This document shows, one piece after another, positions 51,759 through 58,899 of a stretch of 64,000 nucleotides of DNA. This DNA is from a virus: positions 1 through 64,000 of the IMG/VR virus record IMGVR_UViG_3300006033_000024, one strand, 5' to 3'. The position numbers and the translations under genes are program-made. The notes under the pieces were generated by a model. It was not told where the DNA came from. It did not search any database and saw only the letters and a program-made list of their open reading frames with translations. Positions within the stretch are counted from its first letter, which is position 1; each line of letters starts with the position of its first letter.

Positions 51759-52283
51759 TTAATTTCCTTTAACGTAAACATAATAATTCGGATCATTTTC
51801 ATGTAAAGATTCCGGTCTATCGCAATCTTCATTGTCATTACCGGTCTCAATAATGCTATCAATGTCAAACAAGAAGTTGCACAATAGGTTTCGATCATTC
51901 AGAACGGTTTCGACAAAATCATCTAGTTCGCCACCATGATCCACACTACCGAACGAGAACCACCCACGTTCACCATCGCCCCATGTGCGATATTCAAACG
52001 TAGGCGTATCGTGTTTGACGTCCCAAGAATCCAGCGCGTCAAACAGAAGTTTAACATTGCGATTCAAAGTTTCTTGGTCTTTCGCCGAACAAGCAATCCC
52101 AGACATCAAATAGTTGGCCTTTGAATTGGTGTCTCTATATGTTTCAACTTCCCAACCAAACTCGCAATCATTATCAAACTTAATCTGTTTGGGGATTGAA
52201 TACCGATCTACACTCTTAATAATGGAAATACTATGGACACTACTACTATTCGTTTCAAATACCGATCTACGAACTTGTTTCAT
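51759..52283 (-). CDS. phage protein with RRSVFETNSSSVHS start
   Basis: 174 aa. Same leader-like start (MKQVRRSVFETNSSSVHS) as the 94-aa neighbour. Main part is acidic, with WEVETYRDTNSKANYLMSG and FEYRTWGDGERGWFSFG. No catalytic signature. Its stop is 12 bases before the neighbour's start. Function unknown. Confidence 0.8.
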   Translation of the reverse strand: MKQVRRSVFETNSSSVHSISIIKSVDRYSIPKQIKFDNDCEFGWEVETYRDTNSKANYLMSGIACSAKDQETLNRNVKLLFDALDSWDVKHDTPTFEYRTWGDGERGWFSFGSVDHGGELDDFVETVLNDRNLLCNFLFDIDSIIETGNDNEDCDRPESLHENDPNYYVYVKGN

Positions 52284-52286
52284 TTT

Positions 52287-52394
52287 CTATTTTACCTTCC
52301 GTATCCGATTTATTTGTAAGCAAGCCATGAGAACGACCCCGATAGATGCACCAAGGAATAGTCCTACAACCGCTCCAACTAAGAAATTTATCAT
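52287..52394 (-). CDS. 35-aa membrane protein, DUF3789-like
   Basis: Too short for standard lists. Starts MINFLVGAVVGLFLGASIG, one membrane helix with Gly-zipper spacing, then a basic tail QINRIRKVK. This matches the style of DUF3789 proteins common in Bacillota phages. ATG overlaps the upstream stop by four bases. Confidence 0.65.
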   Translation of the reverse strand: MINFLVGAVVGLFLGASIGVVLMACLQINRIRKVK

Positions 52395-52840
52395 TGTGGA
52401 ATCAACTCCTTGTTGTCAAAAATGTCGCCAATAATATCAAAATCAGTCAAGTCCAACCAACCAAACGGAGCGATGGTAACTAGGCGACCCTCGCTATTAT
52501 ATTCCTTACATCGGACATGATAGCCACCAGTGTACGCATCAACAGATAACACGCCCACATTTCCATTCTGATTATTGATATAGATGTCGCCATCATATGC
52601 TTCAACGCCCTTCATATCGCTAATACCCAAATACATACATACTGTTTCGGGAACGACACGGATAATGTCAACGTGCGAAATAATAGGATCACCAACTTGT
52701 GTGACATAAACATTATCGTTAAAATAATCTTTTACCAATCCGTCACTATAAACCCACGTCCCTTTAGGGATATTTGTACTCGTACCCGGTATAATGTGAT
52801 CCGCGAACCGTTTACCTCTAAATTTGAACACTTGTTTCAT
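52391..52840 (-). CDS. YopX family protein
   Basis: 149 aa from the ATG after AGGAGGTGGACG; the longer frame from 52876 has no such site. Matches the YopX pattern: FKFRGKRF start, TWVYSDGLV, QVGDPIISHVDIIRVVPETVCMYLGISD, GVEAYDGDIY, and IGDIFDN at the end. YopX proteins are widespread in phages of Bacillota including SPbeta; the role is unknown. Confidence 0.85.
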   Translation of the reverse strand: MKQVFKFRGKRFADHIIPGTSTNIPKGTWVYSDGLVKDYFNDNVYVTQVGDPIISHVDIIRVVPETVCMYLGISDMKGVEAYDGDIYINNQNGNVGVLSVDAYTGGYHVRCKEYNSEGRLVTIAPFGWLDLTDFDIIGDIFDNKELIPQ

Positions 52841-53126
52841 CGTCCACCTCCTGTGGTTTCGTAATTCCACCACCACACCATCCGTTATGTTCTAAAAACG
52901 CACAAAATGCTTCCACAAACTCGATCGGTTCACAATCCACTTCAACATTCCAATCCAGTTGAAGATCATTGCGATTCTCTGCTAATGGTTTGGGCACTTG
53001 TGATTTGAGGACTTCGGTGATTTCCACCTCTTCTTGGTAAAGCCCTCCCAATTCGTGATCAGAAAATCTCTTTCGCTCTTGATAATCAATTAGCTGCTCA
53101 ATCGTGTAATATCTCTTAAGTTTCAT
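52818..53126 (-). CDS. 102-aa hypothetical protein
   Basis: Starts MKLKRYYTIEQLIDYQERK. Helical start, then LDWNVEVDCEPIEFVEAFCAF; ends with KPQEVDDETSVQI, in which the DNA supplies the ribosome binding site for the YopX-like gene. Upstream, a 12-codon frame MDFLYALTRVIK overlaps its start and spans a dyad. No family recognised. Confidence 0.75.
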   Translation of the reverse strand: MKLKRYYTIEQLIDYQERKRFSDHELGGLYQEEVEITEVLKSQVPKPLAENRNDLQLDWNVEVDCEPIEFVEAFCAFLEHNGWCGGGITKPQEVDDETSVQI

Positions 53127-53148
53127 TTTATCACTCGCGTGAGGGCAT

Positions 53149-53166
53149 ATAAAAAATCCATTTTAT
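53149..53166. repeat. 18-bp dyad ATAAAA-AATCCA-TTTTAT
   Basis: Exact dyad copy that begins in the TAA stop of the 53166-53873 gene and precedes the 52818-53126 gene. Confidence 0.85.
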
Positions 53167-53873
53167 TATACCTTGAGCGACACCGGATTATTATGGTTTC
53201 GCTTACTCTCCTTTTCGTTCAGATAATCAACATGTTTCTGTGCTTCTTCTGTGGTTGTATATAGCGAAGTGTAAGTATCACAATTTTGTGGATCAAATAA
53301 TTCCTTTGGTGAAGTCCCCTTCCTAAATTCTATATCGTATAATTCGCCATAAAGACGATTGTTCGACCAACGGAAATCATACACAAACGGATTACCGTCT
53401 TTGTTGGTTTTAATGGCAAATCTAGCAAGGTTCGCTTCAACAACGACATATTCAGTAACCCATTTATTACAATCGCACGTCGTCTTGACCTTGGCGCCGG
53501 ACGGCAACGTAACTTCCACTTGGCGTTTGTCATCACAATAGCCACACTTAGGGAACGCAACCTGTCTGCTTCCAACACCCCACGCAACGTAGTAGGTATC
53601 CTTAAACATATCTTCCAGCTTGATTTTCTTGAAATCCCGTTCCAATTCCTGTTTCTTCTTTTCAACTTCGGATTCAACGGTTTGGATTTTGCTTTTCAAC
53701 TTATAGTTTTCTTTTTCGGTTTCTTCAAGTTTTTTTGCTAATAAATCGTAATCATCAAGTTTTACCTTGATATTTTCCGAAATATCCCCACGGATCGAAT
53801 CAATCAACTCTTGAACCTTATCCGAATAACTATCGGATTCTCTTGGTTCGTAATACTCGTATTCTTCAAACAT
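53166..53873 (-). CDS. coiled-coil and zinc-ribbon protein
   Basis: 235 aa. Residues about 35-90 are long coiled coil (KLEETEKENYKLKSKIQTVE). A probable zinc ribbon follows: CGYCDDKRQV ... TTCDCN (CxxC and CxC). The rest is beta-rich with FRWSNNRLYGELYDIEF. It could be an oligomeric nucleic-acid or protein-binding factor. No named family. Confidence 0.78.
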   Translation of the reverse strand: MFEEYEYYEPRESDSYSDKVQELIDSIRGDISENIKVKLDDYDLLAKKLEETEKENYKLKSKIQTVESEVEKKKQELERDFKKIKLEDMFKDTYYVAWGVGSRQVAFPKCGYCDDKRQVEVTLPSGAKVKTTCDCNKWVTEYVVVEANLARFAIKTNKDGNPFVYDFRWSNNRLYGELYDIEFRKGTSPKELFDPQNCDTYTSLYTTTEEAQKHVDYLNEKESKRNHNNPVSLKV

Positions 53874-53875
53874 AG

Positions 53876-54247
53876 TTAATCCTCCTTTGTTGTCAAACCT
53901 CTAATAAACTTGATTTCGTTAATTAACGCCATGTATTTATCGTATTCGCTTTTGGTTACTGTGAACCAGCTGCGACCTTTGATGAATCGTTCTTCCGATG
54001 GCACCTTAAAGACCAATACACCATCCAAACTAGCAGGATAACCAAACCCTTTTATATCTAGGATTGACGTGCTGGATTCGCCGAATTCATACGAGGTTTT
54101 AATATCATTAATCAAATATCCTTCGGCAAATATTCCGTAGATGGGTTCTGGTTGATCTTCATACTTTTTAGCAAGAAGAGAAACCCCCTTCATAAATTCA
54201 CTTGGATCTACTTTGGTAGTTGCTAAATTAACTTTTTCTTTTGTCAT
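53876..54247 (-). CDS. 123-aa hypothetical protein
   Basis: Starts MTKEKVNLATTKVDPSEF. Mixed alpha/beta with YGIFAEGYLINDI and VLVFKVPSEERFIKGRSWF. No family recognised. Overlaps the upstream gene by 20 bases and is followed two bases later by the coiled-coil gene. Confidence 0.74.
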   Translation of the reverse strand: MTKEKVNLATTKVDPSEFMKGVSLLAKKYEDQPEPIYGIFAEGYLINDIKTSYEFGESSTSILDIKGFGYPASLDGVLVFKVPSEERFIKGRSWFTVTKSEYDKYMALINEIKFIRGLTTKED

Positions 54248-54467
54248 GTTTTAAGTCCGCCAATTTCTCAATCATATTTTCGCAATACGCATACGGAATT
54301 TCTTCCACGTTGTAAACTTCCATATCATCATCCACCTCACGGATTGTGACCATAGGGAATAACGACATCACACGGTTAAACTCAAGCGTGTCACCGTCGA
54401 TCCAATCCACTTCCGTACCCGGTGTAATCTTCTTCACCGAAACAACTTGCCCAACTTTATATTTCAT
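54228..54467 (-). CDS. 79-aa hypothetical protein
   Basis: Start chosen at MKYKVGQVVSVKKIT after GAGAGGGG; the frame extending to 54512 runs through the promoter and dyad. Beta-rich with an SH3-like start (VGQVVSVKKITPGTEVDW), then helix. No family recognised. It is the first gene of a transcript from the promoter at 54511. Confidence 0.74.
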   Translation of the reverse strand: MKYKVGQVVSVKKITPGTEVDWIDGDTLEFNRVMSLFPMVTIREVDDDMEVYNVEEIPYAYCENMIEKLADLKHDKRKS

Positions 54468-54481
54468 AATACCCCTCTCGC

Positions 54482-54499
54482 ATAAAAGAACCGTTTTAT
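54482..54499. repeat. 18-bp dyad ATAAAA-GAACCG-TTTTAT
   Basis: Exact dyad copy starting about 12 bases after a -10 box, which places it at the transcription start or the first bases of the RNA, and just before GAGAGGGG. Confidence 0.87.
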
Positions 54500-54510
54500 T
54501 CTTCCTGCAC

Positions 54511-54539
54511 ATTATAACATAAAAACCCGTTTATTGCAA
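54511..54539 (-). promoter_or_regulatory. sigma-A-like promoter inside a terminator
   Basis: - strand TTGCAA, 17-base spacer, TATAAT. The -35 box lies in the loop of the terminator hairpin 54520-54544, so termination of the upstream unit and initiation of the next share the same bases. Confidence 0.75.
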
Positions 54540-54544
54540 CGGGT
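54520..54544 (-). terminator. Rho-independent terminator overlapping a stop codon
   Basis: - strand stem ACCCGTT/AACGGGT followed by TTTT. The stem contains the TAA stop of the 54531-54794 gene. Confidence 0.75.
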
Positions 54545-54794
54545 CAATTTTCTGCGCTCGCGGACTAACGATGGTCGCTGCGAACAGCTCAAACCCATTT
54601 TCAAATCTATCACGAGTCACTTCGTATTTTAATCCTGTAGACGGATCTGTTAAGATAACCAAATCTTGTTCGTGACGCAAACGAATATCAATTGAATCAA
54701 CGCGTAGCATCGTTCCAGACTTAATTACAGACCTCTGGGCGAAGATTACGCCGTTTGCAGTATAAATATACCCCTCTTTAATTTCGCGTGTCAT
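54531..54794 (-). CDS. 87-aa hypothetical protein
   Basis: Starts MTREIKEGYIYTANGVIFAQ. All-beta pattern with SVIKSGTMLRVDSIDIRL and DPSTGLKYEVTRDRF. No family recognised. Last gene of its unit: its stop codon lies in the terminator stem. Confidence 0.75.
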   Translation of the reverse strand: MTREIKEGYIYTANGVIFAQRSVIKSGTMLRVDSIDIRLRHEQDLVILTDPSTGLKYEVTRDRFENGFELFAATIVSPRAQKIDPLQ

Positions 54795-54800
54795 AGATTA

Positions 54801-55121
54801 CTATTTAAGTCCCGGAATTGTAGTGTAAGGTGACAACAACTCTTCGACTTCTTCTTTGGTAAGCGTGGGTTCGACACAATCTGGATAATCAGTTGTGGTC
54901 GTAGGCTTAACCGGTTCGGTATGATCAGAAACAGTAACGGGATACACTTTATACGGATTATATGACGTTCCCCACGGATCATTCGGTAAGTCTGGCACCG
55001 TCCAAAGTGGCATATTGCGGATATAGGATTCTAGTTCGTCCACCTTTTGACGTAAATGCTCGCGGTCAATAATCAGTCGGTTGTATTCCTCTAAGGGAAT
55101 AGTGATAATAATTTCTTTCAT
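54801..55121 (-). CDS. 106-aa hypothetical protein
   Basis: Start at MKEIIITIPLEEYNRLI after AAAGGAGC; an extension to 55196 overlaps the upstream gene without support. N-terminal coiled coil (YNRLIIDREHLRQKVDELE), then a Pro/Thr-rich linker (VKPTTTTDYP) and a helical end. No family recognised. Confidence 0.74.
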   Translation of the reverse strand: MKEIIITIPLEEYNRLIIDREHLRQKVDELESYIRNMPLWTVPDLPNDPWGTSYNPYKVYPVTVSDHTEPVKPTTTTDYPDCVEPTLTKEEVEELLSPYTTIPGLK

Positions 55122-55131
55122 TTTTGCTCCT

Positions 55132-55467
55132 TTAATATCCTTCGGATAGTTCCAACACATATTTTGAATTAACTTCCGGATCATTATACAAACCATATTG
55201 CATAATCATACCGTCGGTTATAATCCTGCTATCTTCCCACATACTCAAATAACCTCTTTGAACTTTAAGGTAATTGATATTGCTTTCCAAACTTTGAATC
55301 AAATCATCCCCAGTGCGTTTTGACGCTTCGGATTTAAGACGTTTCTCGATGTCGTCAATTAGGATCTCATATTGCCTAATCTCTCTCTTTGACACAAGGT
55401 TGCGATAAACAATCGATTCTTTGATATTGAGGGCCAAGACCTTACTGTTATGTTCTTCGACGTTCAT
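55132..55467 (-). CDS. 111-aa coiled-coil protein
   Basis: ATG after AAGGAGGAAATTGG. Long charged helices (YEILIDDIEKRLKSEASK, DDLIQSLESNINYLKVQ). No catalytic signature. Carries a dyad before its ribosome binding site. No family recognised. Confidence 0.76.
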   Translation of the reverse strand: MNVEEHNSKVLALNIKESIVYRNLVSKREIRQYEILIDDIEKRLKSEASKRTGDDLIQSLESNINYLKVQRGYLSMWEDSRIITDGMIMQYGLYNDPEVNSKYVLELSEGY

Positions 55468-55483
55468 CCAATTTCCTCCTTAG

Positions 55484-55501
55484 ATAAAATTCTAATTTTA
55501 T
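55484..55501. repeat. 18-bp dyad ATAAAA-TTCTAA-TTTTAT
   Basis: Exact dyad copy five bases before AGGAGG of the 55132-55467 gene on the - strand. Confidence 0.85.
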
Positions 55502-55511
55502 TTTCCATGTA

Positions 55512-55700
55512 TTATTTTCCCTCTGTATAGATAATGATGGTTTCGATCCAATGGTTCTTGTGACCAGACAAGCCCGACATTACCGGATTATCTATGTTCT
55601 TACGTTCCAAAGATACGACTTCAATATCTGGATGCTTTTCAAACCAAGCGTTAATCGCTTCTTCGGTAGCGTCGATCATAATTTTTAACTTATATTTCAT
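55512..55700 (-). CDS. 62-aa hypothetical protein
   Basis: ATG after GAGGCGAA gives MKYKLKIMIDATEEAINAW; an extension to 55736 is less well supported. Ferredoxin-like beta-alpha-beta pattern ending WIETIIIYTEGK. No family recognised. The leader is the repeat-rich block 55701-56001. Confidence 0.72.
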   Translation of the reverse strand: MKYKLKIMIDATEEAINAWFEKHPDIEVVSLERKNIDNPVMSGLSGHKNHWIETIIIYTEGK

Positions 55701-56001
55701 TTCGCCTCGTGCGTACACTTTACATTTTGTACGCATAAATCTGCAACGATACCCTAATCATCGTTGTATTTTGCAACGATTTTTGCAACGGTAAATCTAT
55801 CGTTGCAAAAAAGTGTAGAATTACGCATTTATCTGCAATGGGATAAACCCTATTTAATAGGGATTATATTGCACATTAACCCTATTTAATAGGGGTTATA
55901 GGCAATTAAATGCCGATTATAGGCAATTAAATGCCGATTATACCCATATGGGTGCAATACAGAACATTGATACGCATATTATACCCTATCGGATATAATT
56001 A
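55701..56001. repeat. repeat-dense non-coding block
   Basis: Three repeat types lie side by side. GCAACGAT or its complement occurs five times between 55742 and 55807. The palindrome CCCTATTTAATAGGG occurs at 55848-55862 and 55880-55894, 32 bp apart. A 21-bp tandem unit fills 55899-55919 and 55920-55940, each holding GGCAATTAAATGCC. On the - strand most units are bordered by TATAAT-like boxes. Looks like an iteron-type origin or a multi-operator promoter region. Confidence 0.75.
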
Positions 56002-56238
56002 TTACTTAAACCAATTCTCCGGATTTTCACTCTCGTATCCACACGCGATATACATTTCAATAATTTTCTTTGCGTCTGGATCATAGTTAATGTTCTGATA
56101 AACTTCACCGATCGTTTTACACATATAAGATAGCATAACGATTAGATCCGACGTCGCTTTCGTGCTATGCGCAAATGGTTTCTTTTCACCGGGCAAATAC
56201 CATTCAACATCGCCCTTGGTTTGGCTATTTTTGGACAT
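56002..56238 (-). CDS. 78-aa hypothetical protein
   Basis: Start at MSKNSQTKGDVEWYLPG, which overlaps the upstream membrane protein gene by 14 bases. Helical with MCKTIGEVYQNINYD and a polar end (GYESENPENWFK). No family recognised. Its 3' end borders the repeat block. Confidence 0.7.
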   Translation of the reverse strand: MSKNSQTKGDVEWYLPGEKKPFAHSTKATSDLIVMLSYMCKTIGEVYQNINYDPDAKKIIEMYIACGYESENPENWFK

Positions 56239-56674
56239 ATTTATTTGCCTTTGATTTAACCCACGGACGAATTTCGGTCTTGAACAAGAAATACAGTAGA
56301 TCAGTCGCATTACCGACAAACACCATCGCCCAATACCATTGATAGGCATCTGCATTACTTATTCCCAACAAAGTTGCAATCGGAAACACCGGCAACGCAA
56401 GAACGAATTCAATGATTATAAAGAAGAAAGCCAAAACATCGTGCCAATATTGACCAAACATCTTAACTGTAGCGTCAAACGAATCAGAATATAGTAACTG
56501 ATATGTATTAGCGTAAATGATCAAAATGTGCAAAACCATAAGTGGCAAAGACACAACTGGCGCACCAATCCATTTGAAAAACCAATAAGCAAGTACCAAG
56601 TCAACCAGATATGAAATAAATTTCCATACCAAATTCACCCTTTTATTCTTAAACATATGTATTTCTTTTTTCAT
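56225..56674 (-). CDS. 149-aa multi-pass membrane protein
   Basis: ATG after GGAGGGGTT. Four hydrophobic segments: about residues 15-35 (FISYLVDLVLAYWFFKW), 40-58 (LPLMVLHILIIYA), 83-105 (VLAFFFIIIEFVLALPVF) and 115-135. No signal peptide or catalytic motif. Could be a superinfection-exclusion or lysis-related protein, which is only a guess from topology. Confidence 0.75.
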   Translation of the reverse strand: MKKEIHMFKNKRVNLVWKFISYLVDLVLAYWFFKWIGAPVVSLPLMVLHILIIYANTYQLLYSDSFDATVKMFGQYWHDVLAFFFIIIEFVLALPVFPIATLLGISNADAYQWYWAMVFVGNATDLLYFLFKTEIRPWVKSKANKYVQK

Positions 56675-56685
56675 AACCCCTCCAT

Positions 56686-56737
56686 AAGCAACCATATCAA
56701 GTTGCTTTTCGTTATAGCAACCAATTTAAGTTGCTAT
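56686..56737 (-). promoter_or_regulatory. two tandem hairpins before the membrane protein gene
   Basis: On the - strand ATAGCAAC/GTTGCTAT and AAGCAAC/GTTGCTT follow each other, each with an eight-base loop. The first contains the TAG stop of the upstream gene. They lie just before GGAGGGG. Confidence 0.65.
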
Positions 56738-57150
56738 TTAAACAATTCTTTCATTTTGGCAATTTGTATTTCTCTTTCGCGTCCCAATTCAAGAAGTCTT
56801 TCTGCTTTGATTCTCTCTCGTTCATCTTCCCTACGAGCAGCTTCGGCTTTTAAAGATTCAATGTATAACTCAAATTCATCTTTCCATGGCCCGTCAATCA
56901 ACCAACCATAACTTTCAGTCCAACCACGATCGCCATCAACCATCCCATATACATTAAGCCGATTATCCCCATTAAAAGGTTTAGACGGATCATAAACATC
57001 AATACAAAACGTTTTACCTCTGGCGTGTTGCCCTAATGTGAAGATAAAATTTCCGTGGCGATATTCTTTAAAGCCACTCTTAGTTAAATCGCCATAGTAA
57101 CCTAAAACAGCGTCGTAAATAATGTCAAAATACTCTCTTGCACCCTTCAT
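56734..57150 (-). CDS. 138-aa hypothetical protein
   Basis: ATG after AGGAGGATGTAAA. N-terminal alpha/beta part has FIFTLGQHARGKTFCIDVY and DGDRGWTESYGWLIDG; the C-terminus is a long charged helix (EAARREDERERIKAERLLE). No family recognised. Confidence 0.77.
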   Translation of the reverse strand: MKGAREYFDIIYDAVLGYYGDLTKSGFKEYRHGNFIFTLGQHARGKTFCIDVYDPSKPFNGDNRLNVYGMVDGDRGWTESYGWLIDGPWKDEFELYIESLKAEAARREDERERIKAERLLELGREREIQIAKMKELFK

Positions 57151-57172
57151 TTTACATCCTCCTATTTAGCAC

Positions 57173-57190
57173 ATAAAACTTCTGTTTTAT
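57173..57190. repeat. 18-bp dyad ATAAAA-CTTCTG-TTTTAT
   Basis: Exact dyad copy. It overlaps the TAA of the small 57187-57279 frame and lies before AGGAGG of the 56734-57150 gene. Confidence 0.85.
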
Positions 57191-57279
57191 TCCTTATAAT
57201 TTCGTGGATAACGTACATTAGATTTTCTTGGTAAAGATCCCATTAAGAAAATCAAAATAACACAAATGACGATCTCCAT
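57187..57279 (-). CDS. 30-aa possible membrane peptide
   Basis: Starts MEIVICVILIFLMGSLP, a hydrophobic helix, then a basic tail SNVRYPRNYKE. The ribosome binding site is weak (GAAG), and the frame starts two bases after the upstream stop. It ends in a dyad like several real genes, which supports it. Confidence 0.4.
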   Translation of the reverse strand: MEIVICVILIFLMGSLPRKSNVRYPRNYKE

Positions 57280-57280
57280 C

Positions 57281-57814
57281 CTATTTCTTCAACTTCGATT
57301 CGCCTAACAAATCTTCAAGCTGTTTATCAAGCGCCCACCCCAAACCATTAACCGGTTTTTTCTTTTTCTTAAACAATGACTTTATCCATCCGGTGAATCG
57401 AAGGAAGTAATACTCTCTCAATTGCCACGTCCAGTTGATTCTTGACCACAATATTTCCCAACGCGTTACCGGTGGCATAGGGGTAATAACGTTGTAGAAC
57501 ACGGCTAGATCAATAATGTCGCCATCAAACCTATCAGAATCATACCAATCTAACGAATCGTAATACGACAGCAACTCGTCTAATTTGTGTAACTTGGCAG
57601 CTTCGGTAAAAGCCATCTGCCAACCATAAGATCCACTCGCATAAACCCAAGTTTCCTCATCATTGTAACCTAAGTTACTGCCATAAGTACCCTTACCCAA
57701 GTGTTTTTGCAACCCATACCGTAACGTTTGCAAGAACGACTTTGTGATCATCGCCTTATATTCTTCTGGGATACTATACTCGATTGTTCCTTCGTCAGTT
57801 ATTGGCATACGCAC
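57281..57814 (-). CDS. 177-aa hypothetical protein
   Basis: GTG at 57814 or ATG two codons later. Product contains ALDKQLEDLLG at its end and a Trp/Arg-rich helical region (WEILWSRINWTWQLREYYF) that may contact membrane. N-terminal half has YGSNLGYNDEETWVYASG. No family recognised. Overlaps the lipoprotein gene by 20 bases. Confidence 0.75.
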   Translation of the reverse strand: MRMPITDEGTIEYSIPEEYKAMITKSFLQTLRYGLQKHLGKGTYGSNLGYNDEETWVYASGSYGWQMAFTEAAKLHKLDELLSYYDSLDWYDSDRFDGDIIDLAVFYNVITPMPPVTRWEILWSRINWTWQLREYYFLRFTGWIKSLFKKKKKPVNGLGWALDKQLEDLLGESKLKK

Positions 57815-58079
57815 CCACTACCTTTTGTTCGGTCACATCAATGCGATCACAAGTATCAAACGAAAACCCATCATCCAATAAAACGGTCAACCGATATTTA
57901 TTGTTATCTGTCGGTTGAATGGCATATTCATTCGTCCAAATCTTAACACTACTCTCAAAGAACCCATCATTTTGACAGTAAATGTAATACTTATAGGTCG
58001 CCTTTTTATCTGCTAACGGATCCTTGCTGCTACATCCGAATAAGAAAATCGCTAGCAATACAACAAGTAATTTTTTCAT
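57795..58079 (-). CDS. 94-aa lipoprotein
   Basis: ATG after GAGGGGCAAC gives MKKLLVVLLAIFLFGCSS: a positively charged start, hydrophobic core and lipobox LFGC with Cys at about residue 16. The mature part is beta-rich with two Cys (YIYCQNDGF, SFDTCDR). Phage lipoproteins of this size often block superinfection at the cell surface. Confidence 0.8.
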   Translation of the reverse strand: MKKLLVVLLAIFLFGCSSKDPLADKKATYKYYIYCQNDGFFESSVKIWTNEYAIQPTDNNKYRLTVLLDDGFSFDTCDRIDVTEQKVVGAYANN

Positions 58080-58087
58080 GTTGCCCC

Positions 58088-58303
58088 TCATTTATATCTC
58101 TCCTTATTCGCTTTGATTTTCTTTCGATAATTTAAATCTAATAATGTTAAAGCAACTACAGCTGCGACCACGATTATAACCAATAATGCAATTAGCCCCC
58201 ATATTCCAGAGTGCTGCGCATATAGCATAAAAAGAGAAAACAGAGTAGCAGTAACGAGTACTCCAAAAACCAAACCTACGTTCTTCAAAATAATTTTTAA
58301 CAT
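58088..58303 (-). CDS. 71-aa two-helix membrane protein
   Basis: ATG after AGGAGAACAAA. Two hydrophobic helices (VGLVFGVLVTATLFSLFM and GLIALLVIIVVAAVVALTL) and a basic tail (RKKIKANKERYK). It could be a small holin-like or host-envelope protein. It sits beside the lipoprotein gene. Confidence 0.75.
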   Translation of the reverse strand: MLKIILKNVGLVFGVLVTATLFSLFMLYAQHSGIWGLIALLVIIVVAAVVALTLLDLNYRKKIKANKERYK

Positions 58304-58312
58304 TTTGTTCTC

Positions 58313-58489
58313 CTATAAAACTTTCGTTTCTTTATTTTCTTCTTCGATCACGCAAATAACCCCAACAGGCTTGTATTTACCGTTATAACTCATCAAAAGA
58401 TTGTCAATCTGAACCGAATCCGGTTCTTTTCCGACGCCAAATATAGAGGTTAAATTTATTTTAATTCCATTAGCAACATACAATTTCAT
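58313..58489 (-). CDS. 58-aa protein with fibre-like LTSIFGVGKEP motif
   Basis: Starts MKLYVANGIKINLTSIFG. The segment LTSIFGVGKEPDSVQIDNLL closely resembles the LTSIFGAGKEPTAVQMDNLL repeat of the large fibre at 21475-23817, here in a short early-region protein. Ribosome binding site AGGAGTTCGAT. The TAG stop lies in a degenerate dyad. Function unknown. Confidence 0.72.
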   Translation of the reverse strand: MKLYVANGIKINLTSIFGVGKEPDSVQIDNLLMSYNGKYKPVGVICVIEEENKETKVL

Positions 58490-58498
58490 ATCGAACTC

Positions 58499-58864
58499 CT
58501 ATAAAACTCTCGTTTTATCTTTTGGTTGAAATCCATACCGATCCATGCGAACGCTTTCAATACATATACCGAAGATCCAACGCAATTCTTCGCGATTGTA
58601 AGGTTTAGTCATATACGACGCCCGGAACGGATATTTATACCATTCAATCTTCAATCCGGTCGGTTTATATTCAAAATTTGGCAACGGATCGTTTTCGTCC
58701 GACCAATTATAGGGACGAATCGCGAACGTGTCGTTTTCAAACCCTTTTCCGTGCGAATTCATGCCATAGGCGTCCAAGCCACAAACTTTTAAAAGGTTGT
58801 GCCAATAAAGTTCCATTACCAAGTCACGATCCACAAGATGATCATACTTATACATACTGTTCAT
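58499..58864 (-). CDS. 121-aa hypothetical protein
   Basis: ATG after AGAGGTAAATA. Aromatic-rich, with VMELYWHNLLKVCGLDA, FAIRPYNWSDENDPLP and WYKYPFRASYMTKPYN; the end is a helix-strand pattern. The last codons and TAG stop are encoded by the dyad at 58501. No family recognised. Confidence 0.77.
   Translation of the reverse strand: MNSMYKYDHLVDRDLVMELYWHNLLKVCGLDAYGMNSHGKGFENDTFAIRPYNWSDENDPLPNFEYKPTGLKIEWYKYPFRASYMTKPYNREELRWIFGICIESVRMDRYGFQPKDKTRVL
58501..58518. repeat. 18-bp dyad ATAAAA-CTCTCG-TTTTAT
   Basis: Exact dyad copy. On the - strand it encodes KTRVL and the TAG stop of the 58499-58864 gene and joins AGGAG of the next gene. Confidence 0.85.
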
Positions 58865-58881
58865 TATTTACCTCTTGCAGA

Positions 58882-58899
58882 TAAAACTGCGATTTTATT
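58882..58899. repeat. 18-bp dyad ATAAAA-CTGCGA-TTTTAT
   Basis: Exact dyad copy between the stop of the 58899-59141 gene and AGAGG of the 58499-58864 gene. Confidence 0.85.

Noticed and set aside
55899-55940. Tandem 21-bp repeats read as a CRISPR array
   Set aside because: Only two units with no spacers, and each holds an internal palindrome; no cas genes nearby.
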